Shown here piece by piece: positions 41,971 through 52,627 of a DNA stretch of 64,000 bases. A program made the position numbers and the translations under genes. The notes below the pieces were generated by a model that saw nothing but the letters and a program-made list of their open reading frames with translations, did not search any database and was not told where the DNA came from. Within the stretch, counting starts at the first letter, position 1. Each line of letters opens with the position of its first letter. This DNA is from Macrostomum hystrix (taxonomy: Eukaryota; Platyhelminthes; Macrostomidae): the NCBI GenBank assembly GCA_950097015.1, contig CATNEN010000001.1, positions 11,740,001 to 11,804,000 on the forward strand. The letters are read 5' to 3'.

Positions 41971-44640
41971 AGACTAATCCATACTGAGGATTTGGGATTC
42001 TGTCAGACTAATCCATACTGAGGATTTGGGATTCTGTCAGACTAATACATACTGAGGATTTGGGATTCTGTCAGACTAATCCATACTGAGGATTTGGGAT
42101 TCTGTCAGACTAATACATACTGAGGATTTGGGATTCTGTATCACTAATTCATACTGAGGATTTGGGATTCTGTCAGACTAATACATACTGAGGATTTGGG
42201 ATTCTGTATCACTAATTCATACTGAGGATTTGGGATTCTGTCAGACTAATACATACTGAGGATTTGGGATTCTGTCAGACTAATACATACTGAGGATTTG
42301 GGATTCTGTCAGACTAATACATACTGAGGATTTGGGATTCTGTCAGACTAATACATACTGAGGATTTGGGATTCTGTCAGACTAATACATACTGAGGATT
42401 TGGGATTCTGTCAGACAAATACATACTGAGGATTTGGGATTCTGTCAGACTAATACATTCTGAGGATTTGGGATTCTGTCAGACTAATACATACTGAGGA
42501 TTTGGGATTCTGTCAGACTAATACATACTGAGGATTTGGGATTCTGTCAGACTAATACATACTGAGGATTTGGGATTCTGTATCACTAATACATACTGAG
42601 GATTTGGGATTCTGTCAGACTAATACATACTGAGGATTTGGGATTCTGTCAGACTAATCCATACTGAGGATTTGGGATTCTGTCAGACTAATACATACTG
42701 AGGATTTGGGATTCTGTCAGACTAATCCATACTGAGGATTTGGGATTCTGTCAGACTAATACATACTGAGGATTTGGGATTCTGTATCACTAATTCATAC
42801 TGAGGATTTGGGATTCTGTCAGACTAATACATACTGAGGATTTGGGATTCTGTCAGACTAATACATACTGAGGATTTGGGATTCTGTCAGACTAATACAT
42901 ACTGAGGATTTGGGATTCTGTCAGACTAATACATACTGAGGATTTGGGATTCTGTCAGACAAATACATACTGAGGATTTGGGATTCTGTCAGACTAATAC
43001 ATACTGAGGATTTGGGATTCTGTCAGACTAATACATACTGAGGATTTGGGATTCTGTCAGACTAATACATACTGAGGATTTGGGATTCTGTCAGACTAAT
43101 ACATACTGAGGATTTGGGATTCTGTCAGACTAATACATACTGAGGATTTGGGATTCTGTATCACTAACTCATACTGAGGATTTGGGATTCTGTCAGACTA
43201 ATACATACTGAGGATTTGGGATTCTGTCAGACTAATACATACTGAGGATTTGGGATTCTGTCAGACTAATACATACTGAGGATTTGGGATTCTGTCAGAC
43301 TAATACATACTGAGGATTTGGGATTCTGTCAGACTAATACATACTGAGGATTTGGGATTCTGTCAGACAAATACATACTGAGGATTTGGGATTCTGTCAG
43401 ACTAATACATTCTGAGGATTTGGGATTCTGTCAGACTAATACATACTGAGGATTTGGGATTCTGTCAGACTAATACATACTGAGGATTTGGGATTCTGTC
43501 AGACTAATACATACTGAGGATTTGGGATTCTGTATCACTAATACATACTGAGGATTTGGGATTCTGTCAGACTAATACATACTGAGGATTTGGGATTCTG
43601 TATCACTAATACATACTGAGGATTTGGGATTCTGTCAGACTAATACATACTGAGGATTTGGGATTCTGTCAGACTAATCCATACTGAGGATTTGGGATTC
43701 TGTCAGACTAATACATACTGAGGATTTGGGATTCTGTCAGACTAATCCATACTGAGGATTTGGGATTCTGTCAGACTAATACATACTGAGGATTTGGGAT
43801 TCTGTATCACTAATTCATACTGAGGATTTGGGATTCTGTCAGACTAATACATACTGAGGATTTGGGATTCTGTCAGACTAATACATACTGAGGATTTGGG
43901 ATTCTGTCAGACTAATACATACTGAGGATTTGGGATTCTGTCAGACTAAAACATACTGAGGATTTGGGATTCTGTCAGACAAATACATACTGAGGATTTG
44001 GGATTCTGTCAGACTAATACATACTGAGGATTTGGGATTCTGTCAGACTAATACATACTGAGGATTTGGGATTCTGTCAGACTAATACATACTGAGGATT
44101 TGGGATTCTGTCAGACTAATACATACTGAGGATTTGGGATTCTGTCAGACTAATACATACTGAGGATTTGGGATTCTGTCAGACTAATACATACTGAGGA
44201 TTTGGGATTCTGTCAGACTAATACATACTGAGGATTTGGGATTCTGTCAGACAAATACATACTGAGGATTTGGGATTCTGTCAGACTAATACATTCTGAG
44301 GATTTGGGATTCTGTCAGACTAATACATACTGAGGATTTGGGATTCTGTCAGACTAATACATACTGAGGATTTGGGATTCTGTCAGACTAATACATACTG
44401 AGGATTTGGGATTCTGTATCACTAATACATACTGAGGATTTGGGATTCTGTCAGACTAATACATACTGAGGATTTGGGATTCTGTCACACTAATCCATAT
44501 TTAGGATTTGGGATTCTGTCATCAGACCGACTAATCCTGAGGTTTAGGATTCTATCAGACCGACTAATCCTGAGGATCTGGGATTCTATTATCAGACCGA
44601 CTAATCCTGAGGATCTGGGACTCTGTCAGACAAATCATTT
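41971..44640. repeat. Long satellite-like array, 34-bp unit, about 78 copies
   Basis: Unit GTCAGACTAATACATACTGA followed by GGATTTGGGATTCT. Marker variants (GTATCACTAAT, CAGACAAATAC, TACATTCTG, TAATCCATAC) recur in the same order at intervals of roughly 0.7-1.2 kb, showing higher-order duplication of multi-unit blocks. The last four units, near 44500-44640, are diverged. Confidence 0.95.
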
Positions 44641-44794
44641 GGAGCTGGGATAATGTGGGGCAGATCTATTCAGATGACTATGGATTGCTGAATCATTGGG
44701 ACCAGAAGCCAACCAGTCCAAGGATTTATATTAATCAGACTAAAACCGATCGTCGGGTTTCGAATTTGAGAACACGGAGCACAGAGCACAGAGT

Positions 44795-47700
44795 TCACTG
44801 CATCAAGCAGCTCTGCAATTGGCCGCTGAGCTGGTCTGCGTACCGGCTGGCCACAAGCCTCCTAGCCCCGTCCAATCGCCGACGCAGCTCTTTGACGCGT
44901 TGGGCATCGGCGAGTAGCTGGGCAGTGCCAGCCTGGGCGGTGGCTTCCTCAGCCAAGCAATTATGATCAGCGTCAGCCGCCGCCTGTTTATCGCGTCCTC
45001 GATGATCGGTAACCTCGTTAGAGATCGCATCGCTATCGGGCAGAAACAGCAGACCGAGATCCGGCTCCTGACCAGCTGTAAGCTGGCAGCACAGCTCAAC
45101 TAGGCTAGCCAGCTCGTCTACTGCGCGTTGAGTCTCCGCTGTCAGTCGTTGACGCGCCTGACGCCAACCTGAGTCGGTCAGTTGATCTAGGCGATCTGCT
45201 TTGGCCTTGGCGGACACTAGCTCAGAAAGTAGCGACTGTAATCGGAGGTTTAAGAGTTATGGCGGGGAGAATGTTTGAGACTGGGGATCTAGAATTAATA
45301 TACTTTGAGACTGGGGATTTGGGATAAATGCCCAATGAAACTGGGAATCTGGGAAAATACCATTTGAGACTGGGGATCTGGGATCAATACCTTTGAGACT
45401 GGGGATCTGGGATCAATACCTTTGAGACTGGGGATCTGGGATCTATACCCTTTGAGACTGGGGATCTGGGATCAATACCTTTGAGACTGGGGATCTGGGA
45501 TCAATACCTTTGAGACTGGGGATCTGGGATTGTGGAGAACTTGGCTCTGAGAATAGGGATTTGGGATAATAATATATTTTTTCTAGGTATGGGATATGGG
45601 ATACAGCCTGAGGACTTTATGTAAATGCTGGCTGCACGCGTTAACAAAAATCCTCACCTGTTTCTCAGCCAGGCAATCCAACAATTGTCGCTGCAGTTTT
45701 CCCAAATCTCTTTGCAACTCGGAGGCCACTCCGCGAGCCGCAGTCAGAGCCGAGTCCTTCTCAGCCAGTCTGCTCTGACAGTCAGATCGAGTCTTGTCCA
45801 GTTCAGCTTTCAAAGCCGCCAATTGAGCCTGGCGATCCGACAAAACGCGGCGACAATCTTCGTAGCGTCGACAATGCCTCGCCGCTTCGGCCTTCAAATC
45901 CGCGATCAAATCTCGAGGCTCATTTTCGTTGTCCAATTGTTTATCGCCAGACGTGGCAGACTGCAAACGGTTGCTAAGGACGCTAACGTGCTGCCGCAAT
46001 TCAGTTACTGTGTCGCGAAGAGTCTCGTTGGCAACAAGCTGCTCGTTTAACTGCTGGCCCTACAAACGATTGAGCAATAAACAACTGATAGATAGAATGC
46101 AAGTAAATGTACATCAGGCTAGTCTTCCTTTTAGTAGGAGTGACATAAAAAGAGTGACATTTAGGAAAGAGTGACATTAAAATTGAGTGAAATTTTTAGA
46201 AAGAGCGACATGTTGCAAAAAGTGTAACATTTTGGAAAATTTGACATCTTGGAAAATATACACAATTTGAAAAGAGTGACATTTTAAAAAAGTTTGAGAT
46301 CTTGGAAGTGTTATATTTTGACAAATATTAACATTTAGAAAAAAGTGACATTTTCGAAAGATTGACATTTTGGAAAATAGTGACATTTTAAAAAGTGACA
46401 TTTTGGAAAAGAGTGACATTTTGAAAAGTGACATTTTGGAAAACAGTGACATTTTAAAAAGTGACATTTTGGAAAAGAGTGACATTTTGGAAAGAGTGCC
46501 ATTTTGGAGAGAGTGACATTTTAGAAAGAGTGATATATAAGAGTGACATTTTGGAAAAGTGTGTCATTTTAGAGAAAATGGTTACATTTTTTAAGTTTCA
46601 CATTTAGAAAGGAGTGACAATGTAGAAATAGAAGTAAGAAAGTAAGAAAGTAAAATTTCGGAAAGAGTGACCTTTTGGAAAGGGTAAAAATTTTGTTTTC
46701 ATATTTTGGAAAGTGAGACTTTTCGGAAAAGTGACATTCTGTAAGAGTGTCATTTGACAGGAGTGACATTAATAATAATAATAATTGCAGGAGGGCTGCG
46801 GGCAATGACACAGTTTGGTGACACTAGACCCGCAGCCAGCGAGGAGGCAATTCTGCCCATTTCGCTGACTCCTGAGCACACACGCACACAGATACCGTAC
46901 GCAGGCACACGCTCACACAGGTGTGTACATCTGTCCTGACTTTCTCATCGTCAGGCAGTGTACACTCGAACTGTGCCTTGGAGGTTGGCCCTCAAGGGCG
47001 TAAATTGCACGACAAGCCCCCAAGCCTTCTCTCCGCGGCTGCGCCCCAAATAAATGTGGCCTCGCCGTGGAATCGAACTTAGGGACTGTGGTGCGAGTGG
47101 CAAACGCGTTAACCGCTCTGCCACCGACCCCCTAGGAGTGACATTTGGCGGGAGTGACATTTGGCGGGAAGGGACCTATTGAAAACGAATCGCAAACTTA
47201 CCTGCTCATCAAGCCGTCTACTAAGCCCCAGGTAGCGCTGCTTGTACTTTCTGGATCTAGTTAGCAGCCGGGCTCGATCAGATTTCAGCTTAGCAACTTC
47301 TTCTAGCGTTGGAAACTGGCCGAGAAAGCCTTCCAAATCTTTCAATTCTCGTTTACACCTGGCCAGATCGCGTTCAAGAATTTCGCGATGTTCAATCTCG
47401 GAAGCGCAGCGGGCTTCGACATCGGCAGATTTGGCCTCCTCTTTAGCCAACAATTCCGCAGCTCTACTAGAAGCAGCGTTGGCAGATTCCTCCGCCTGTC
47501 TAGCGGAATATTCCGCGGCCGCTAGGCGTCTCTCGAAGTCTGCAATGATCCGATTGGAATCAATAGTGAGCTGGTCCAGTTGATTACGCAATGCCGCATT
47601 CTCGTAGGCCAGCTCTTGGGCGTGCTGGGTCAAGAAATTGCCGGCTGCAGAAGAAGTCGCGTCTGGTTGATAATGCCTAGTTCCGCCCAGTCTCATTGTT

Positions 47701-47981
47701 AACAGACGCATATTAGCCTCTTCCAAGTGCAGTATCTGAGCTTTCTGACGATCGGCCAGACTATTGGGACCAATTAGTGCCACCGCCTGGCCATTGTCAA
47801 CTCCAGCTTGACCGTTGGCCACCGAATAGCCCAAATCCGGAGCCGCGTCCAGTCTACGCCGAGTCATCAACTGTTCGTGGCTTCGCTGACGACTGAGCAG
47901 GTCGCCTAGAAGCTCGCCGTTGACTCCGCCGACGCCAGCAGGTCTAGTAGCTGTTGAAGTCTGCTGATGCGTTGTTGCAGT
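44795..47981 (-). CDS. Coiled-coil protein, 3 visible exons, about 540 aa, family not recognised
   Basis: Exons 47981-47202 (260 codons), 46059-45658 (134) and 45235-44795 (146 plus stop); all junctions phase 0, GT-AG. The product is dominated by heptad-like sequence rich in L, E, A, R and Q (for example ENAALRNQLDQL, RRLAAAEYSARQAEE, SELQRDLGKLQRQLLDCL), so a long parallel coiled coil is expected, as in centrosomal, cytoskeletal or Golgi proteins. I do not recognise a family. The first exon starts at a TTATTTCCAG acceptor and is open from its first base. No upstream exon is evident before ARPC5, so the N-terminus may be missing from this model or the site may be a trans-splice acceptor, with translation from Met at about 47866. 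Both introns are filled with minisatellites. Confidence 0.7.
45265..45560. repeat. Minisatellite, about 27-bp unit, in the coiled-coil gene
   Basis: Unit GAGACTGGGGATCTGGGATC followed by AATACCTTT, about 10 copies. Confidence 0.9.
46140..47170. repeat. Degenerate minisatellite, 17-18-bp unit, split by a SINE
   Basis: Unit AGTGACATTTTGGAAAAG, many variants. The array runs 46140-46770 and resumes at 47133-47170; between lies SINE B. The array therefore existed before the SINE inserted. Confidence 0.9.
46795..47133 (-). mobile_element. SINE family B, full-length minus-strand copy
   Basis: On the minus strand: GGTGGCAGAGCGGTTAACGC head, B-box AAGTTCGATTCC, GGAGAGAAGGCTTGGGGG, CCAACCTCCAAGGCACAG, GACAGATGTACACACCTG, and the 3' end GCGAAATGGGCAGAATTGCC. 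It is the best preserved B copy in the window. Confidence 0.85.
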
Positions 47982-48059
47982 CTGGAAATAAATTTCTTAG
48001 ATTAGAGTTTTAAACACTACTAAACATACTACTGGTAGTAGAAAATAACTGTTTTAATT

Positions 48060-48560
48060 TCGATGAGGTTCAGGAAACATATTGAGTTTGCAGTTTTAAT
48101 TAGATCCAATTTGGGATTTTGAATAGGAACAGTTTGGGATTTTAAATTGGTCGAGTTTGGGATTATCAATAGGTCCAGTTTGGGGTTTTATATAGGAACA
48201 TTTTGGGATTTTAAATTGGTCGAGTTTGGGATTATCAATAGGTCCAGTTTGGGGTTTTAAATTGGTCGAGTTTGGGATTTTGAACAGGAACAGTTTGGGA
48301 TTTTGAATAGGTCCAGTTTGGGATTTTGAATAGGTCCAGTTTGGGATTTTGAAAAGGTCTAGTTTTGGATTTTGAATAGGTCCAGTTTGGGATTTTTTAA
48401 TAGGTCCAGTTTGGGATTTTCAATAGGTCCAGTTTGGGATTTTGAAAAGGTCTAGTTTTGGATTTTGAATAGGTACATTTTTGGATTTTGAATAAGTACA
48501 TTTTTGGATTTTGAATAGGTCCAGTTTGGGATTTTCAATAGGTCCAGTTAAAGTTTTAAA
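48060..48560. repeat. Minisatellite, 23-bp unit, upstream of the coiled-coil exons
   Basis: Unit GGTCCAGTTTGGGATTTTGA plus ATA, about 21 copies, with variants ACAGTTTGGG and TACATTTTTGG. Confidence 0.9.
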
Positions 48561-49145
48561 CCTAGCTATAAATGAAATGTACTTTAAGACAAAAATCAAC
48601 TTTGCAGTTTTAGAGACATTATCAAGCCATTTTAAGCAATGTGTATTTGTGTTAGAACAGTAGTACATCTCGCACAGCACGCATCTAAGTACAATAAACT
48701 TTATTTGCTGAACCAACTACACTAAAGTAATTAAGAAAACGATAAAAAGAAGCATTTCATTAAATGGTTGATCAAGCAAGTGATTGGACTTTGTAAATCA
48801 AACGAAGCATTAACTATGCGAGTAAAACCTGGTTGACTAAATAAAATGACTGAAAATTCACTGGGAAATAAACTCACAAGAACTAGTAGAGCTAAGAAAT
48901 TGCAACTTTTTTTCAATGTACTTACTTGTTGTTCGAAAATTGTGTACTAAAAATCATATTGCAAGTAGGAATGAATGAAGCATCAACTAGAATTAAATTA
49001 TTCAGTTTAATTTAGCAACAGAGCAACATAACATTTATAGTAGCCATACACTAAAAAACTTATTAATAACTGAAGACTTCATTATCTGTTTTCTGCCGCG
49101 GATTCGACAACACGACCTACTAGAAATAACCAAACAAGCAGAAGT
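48561..49145. other. ARPC5 3' UTR region and spacer
   Basis: AATAAA on the minus strand (TTTATT at 48700-48705) lies about 440 bp past the ARPC5 stop and may be its polyadenylation signal. No coding region seen. Confidence 0.4.
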
Positions 49146-50483
49146 TCAGACTCGCTTCCGATCGGTCAGGACCCGAACTATGCAGCCAATTTGACCCCTG
49201 GCGAACACTTTTTCGTGCCAGGTAAGCAGGAGGGCGTGATTGTCCTGAATCACTTCGAAGCCGCGATAAATGTACTTCATCAGGGTGTCCAACAGTGGCT
49301 CCGGCAGGGCTGCTACGCACGCCTCGATGCTGTTTGTACCGCGAACTTGCATGAGTACTCGGAGGACCTGCGGCCATTGGACAGTTGGATTTTAGATATT
49401 TTGGATGCAATTTAGATTCCGGGACATTTTTGTTCAGTTGCTTTCATCAACTAAAACTTATGGGATTATGGATTTTTATATCTGGGCTTTACGGTCTAAG
49501 GATTCTAGACTTCTTAATTTAATGAGGTAGGAATATAGGATTTTAAGTTTCCAGGATTTCCGAATTTAAGATTCTGGGATTTATGATTCTAGGATTTAGG
49601 ATTCTATAATTAACAATTCCAGCATTTATGATGCTAGGATTTAGGATTCTAGGATTAAAGATTCTATGATTTAAGATTCTAGGATTTAGGCTTCTAGGAT
49701 TAAAGATTCTATGATTTAAGATTCTAGGATTTAGGCTTCTAGGATTAAATATTCTAGGATTTAGGATTCTATGATTAACAATTCTAGGATTTATGATGCT
49801 AGGATTAAAGATTCTAGGACTTAATATTCTAGGATTTAGGATTTCGATATTGATGATTCTAGGATTTAAAATATATTCAGGATTATAAGAATTAAGGAAT
49901 CAAGCAATCCATAATTTTCGGATATTAGGATTTGAGGATTTTATATCTATGAGTTAGAGTTAAAGGATTTAGGATTCTAGTTACGATTTTAAGATTAAAG
50001 ATACCAGGATTTAGGATTCTAGGGCTTGGGGATTTTAAGATTCTGGACTAGGATTTCGATTTGTAGCCTAAATAATTAAGATCTCTAGGCTATAGTAGTA
50101 AATGATTTAGGATCCAAGGTTTACAAGACAGCCGAATGTTCATGGATAGCGATTTAGGATAGAGAAAATAACATCTAACAGGTCAAGGCCATAGACGAAA
50201 ATGCAGTGAACTTCAGAGACATAGAGTCTATACTCACCTGATTCAAAGCCTGGTCCTTGACAGCTTGATTTCTAGCATTAACAGGCGCCTTGGCCAACAA
50301 AGCAGTCAAAGCCGCTGGAGCCTCATTCTGAGCCAGTAGGTTGCCTAGCTCCGCGTCGGACATTGCTAGAGACACGGCGTCGTCCAGTTCGGCAGCGTCG
50401 GCCGCGGCGAATCCGCCATCCTCGCCGGAGTACTGGTCGACGTCGACTCGACGAAATCCGGCATCGCGATTTCTATTAGTCAT
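49146..50483 (-). CDS. ARPC5: Arp2/3 complex 16-kDa subunit (ARPC5), complete, 155 aa
   Basis: Exon 1 is 50483-50238 (82 codons, ATG to CAG|GTGAGT) and exon 2 is 49367-49146 (GCCGCAG acceptor to TGA); both phase 0. The product has the ARPC5 N-terminus (FRRVDVDQY, then an acidic stretch), the middle APVNARNQAVKDQAL, and the diagnostic C-terminus (LLDTLMKYIYRGFE, LLLTWHEKVFARGQIGCIVRVLTDRK). It is the expected length for the family (about 150 aa). ARPC5 is the smallest subunit of the seven-protein complex that nucleates branched actin filaments, and it contacts the ARPC4/ARPC2 side. The intron (49368-50237) is occupied by a minisatellite. The gene lies head-to-tail upstream of the coiled-coil gene. 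Confidence 0.93.
49490..50060. repeat. Degenerate minisatellite, about 15-bp unit, in the ARPC5 intron
   Basis: Unit GATTCTAGGATTTAG with many variants (ATGATTTAAG, GATTAAA), about 35 copies. Confidence 0.85.
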
Positions 50484-52627
50484 GGCAAACTGACACGTGC
50501 TTGATTTCAGATGACTAGGTGCTTTTTATACTACTGAAAGTATAATTTTATGGGATTTTGTGTATTGTGTAACTAATTCAATCATTTTTGCCCACCAAAA
50601 TCTATAATTTTTTACTTAATAAATTATTAATTCGATTTTATTCAAAAAATTATTAAATAGCATTTGAAGCATTATAATATACTGCAGGATATTATAAGCT
50701 AGGATTATAAGCTGGGATTTTCAAAAAACTTGCATTTCATTCTTTTTTAGTCATCACCAATGTACAGAGGCTCAAATCTCATTCAGCTAAAGTAAAAACA
50801 CCAAAATTAATTATACAGCACAATGCTTAAATGCAAATAAATAATTATTGGTATAAGACAGTTTTGGTTCAAAACATTTTGGACAAAACTCTAATTATGT
50901 AAAAGTATGAGTATTAGCATAGAAACTTTACAATAATGACATTAAATGATAGTCTAGCTGTCATCAATCTTATCAATTTATACATTTGATTATTAACCTT
51001 AATCTAGTTACTATATAATAATTAAAAAAAATGATTATTATATAATCCAATATTATAAAATTAATGCCTTCATTAATGTATTTTTCTAGGTTTAGAATCT
51101 AGCTAGCTCATTGTTTTATCTATGTCAAATAAGCCTAACCATACATTAAACATACCATGGTTTTAGAAAATCTAGGGGCCAGGACATCAAAATATGACCA
51201 AATTAGATAGCCTTGTTGATTTCATTTTTTATTACTAATACTATCGCCCAGGCACAATTGGCTATTATCCTGCTAGTTGCCTAGCTATGTTATATCTATG
51301 GTTCCTAGACACTTTGTCATCAGTTTTTTGTCTTCTTCAACTTTTGGTGGCTATCCTCTAGAACCATTTGTTTAATTGCTTTTCTGCTTAAATTTAATTC
51401 ATTTATATTTGCAAAGTTCAAAAATATGAAACACATGAATGAATTAACAGTTTAACACACAGGAAAACAAATAGTTTTTTATAGTTTACTTACCACATCA
51501 TCAGGACACAAAGGTATTCTACAACACTTGAGGGTATAACCAAATCAAAGGCATGTGGGCTCACTCCAAAACCATGTTTCGGTAAATGCATGGCACATCT
51601 GACAGCCTGTTTGAGTTATACCAACAAGAATATCTCTGGAGACAGCTGTTCAAACAAAATGTTTTTGACAACTTCCTTTACTGGGTTGCCCACTATTACC
51701 CAGTTTAACATGAAGTCTACACTCATGTCTTGGCTTGTATTGTTTTTGTGATTTGATGTGGCGAGTGAACTATAACAAACTATTTTGCTTCCCATGTGTG
51801 TTAAAATGTTAATTTGTTCATATGTTTCCCATTTTTAAACTCTCTAAATTTAAAGAAACAAACTAAAGCAAAAAATAATTAAACATATGGTTCTAAAGGA
51901 TAGGCCCTAGCCCTTTGTCATACACTCATACATGTTTCAGATTGGCTATATAGTTAGCATATATCCTTGTAGACAGACTAGGGAAATCTAAGTAAGGAAC
52001 TAATAACAAAAATATTACTTAGGCTACTGAATATTGAAGTGGACAAATTGAAACTCAAATTTCAAAATTCAAATTTTCACAAAGCATAAAGACAGCATTT
52101 CAACAACAATTGGCCTGCTGGCATTGGTTAGACAAGCACCCTGCCATAAATAATAGAGATGACAACATGTCTATAAGTCTTGGTCACAATGTCATCCACC
52201 CTCTCAGACCCTGGACACATTGTCATCCAGATGACAAAAAGCTGATAAAAAGTTTCCAGGAACCATATCTGTGACGTTTAAAAATTCTTACACAATGCCA
52301 AATCTCATACCAATAATTGTACCAGTATGGCAGTACATTGTTTTAAATTGGGATCCAAAAAAGCATTACTTTGTCTTAAACTGAGAGTTCAGTAGCTAGG
52401 CCTTGCAAATGTCACAAAGAATTGCCATTGAAAATAATAATAATATATAGCCCCCTATAAATAGCTGTTAACACAAAAGTGATTCAAATTACATATGTAC
52501 ACGTCGACGTCTGTTGCACAGACAGCCTACAAACATAGTGGATGTTTTGCTAGTAAATAAATTCATTATATATTAAGCCGTTAAGGTCTAACAATTTATG
52601 TAAGGACTAGCTAACAGTGTAAATCCA
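50484..52627. other. AT-rich intergenic DNA, no gene seen
   Basis: About 2.1 kb between ARPC5 and the Helentron-like array. No open frame of note and no tandem repeat. Confidence 0.45.
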
